Of a stretch of DNA of 49,879 bases, positions 49,821-49,879 are shown piece by piece. Source of the DNA: Lysobacter sp. Root690 (GTDB lineage Bacteria > Pseudomonadota > Gammaproteobacteria > Xanthomonadales > Xanthomonadaceae); assembly GCF_001427785.1 (NCBI RefSeq), contig NZ_LMHM01000012.1:659157-709035 (forward strand), read 5' to 3'. The notes below the pieces were generated by a model. That model was not told where the DNA came from and searched no databases. It saw only the letters and a program-made list of their open reading frames with translations. Position numbers and translations under genes: made by a program. Positions within the stretch are counted from its first letter, which is position 1. The number at the start of each line of letters is the position of its first letter.

Positions 49821-49879
49821 GACTCCCGACTCCCGACTCCCGACTCCCGACTCCCGACTCCCGACTCCCGACTCCCGAT
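49821..49879. repeat. Tandem heptamer GACTCCC array
   Basis: Eight uninterrupted copies of GACTCCC up to 49876, then GAT at the window edge, so it may continue. Variable-number tandem repeat. Confidence 0.9.

Noticed and set aside
49471-49879. CRISPR array at the right end
   Set aside because: Palindromes are irregularly spaced, partly inverted and degenerate, and the heptamer array has no spacers. No cas genes are nearby.

Overview
The window looks like a Lysobacter-type member of the Xanthomonadaceae. The right end is very GC-rich core chromosome (ubiA, a secreted Rid-family protein, a large DUF11-type surface protein) with dispersed GTCATTCCCGCG palindromes. The genus is inferred from codon use, GC content and gene style, not from a marker gene. 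About 45 kb to its left is accessory DNA: a lambda-like prophage followed by a defence island that ends beside a tRNA-Arg(CCG) gene.

Layout. (1) 1-5335, minus strand: a lambda-order head module (Nu1-like small terminase, GpA-like large terminase, gpW-like joiner, lambda-type portal, S49 head protease). The protease runs off the left edge. (2) 5416-9193: a patch of small orphan genes on both strands. Most have their own leader carrying a fixed-length 32-bp element, and several have their own terminator, so they look like independent cargo cassettes. (3) 9492-15431: two orphan DNA methyltransferases (Dcm-type and ParB-fused), two exported proteins and a possible PD-(D/E)XK nuclease. (4) 15587-15763: a non-coding block of inverted and 10-bp direct repeats. 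(5) 15768-22838, minus strand: the phage replication and recombination operon (excisionase-like HTH, unknown, Sak4-like ATPase, SSB-like, small proteins, PD-(D/E)XK exonuclease, primase-helicase, RuvC-like resolvase, DUF6362-like). (6) 23149-28281, plus strand: a serine-integrase module with a DUF2924 protein, two apparently dead resolvase-domain proteins, one large serine recombinase, a trailing DNA-binding-like protein and a coiled-coil XRE protein.

(7) 28346-44097 is the defence island. A GHKL-ATPase/DUF3883 protein (minus) is divergent from a tight three-gene operon (plus): a UvrD-type helicase with a Cas4/AddB-like Fe-S nuclease domain, a beta-class DNA methyltransferase and a type III-like Res helicase-nuclease. 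Next comes a minus-strand ABC-three-component (ABC-3C) system: DUF4297-type nuclease effector, middle component and SMC/RecN-like ATPase. Imperfect direct repeats with a conserved hairpin flank the ABC-3C cassette. (8) 44599-49879: a one-repeat DUF1508 protein, tRNA-Arg and the core genes.

The best candidate for an under-described system is the four-gene divergent locus at 29282-40377. It has the two halves of a type III restriction-modification system plus a RecB-like nuclease-helicase and a sacsin-like ATPase carrying a second nuclease-like domain. The prophage's small-gene patch and its two orphan methyltransferases are plausible counter-defence cargo. That is inference from position and architecture only.
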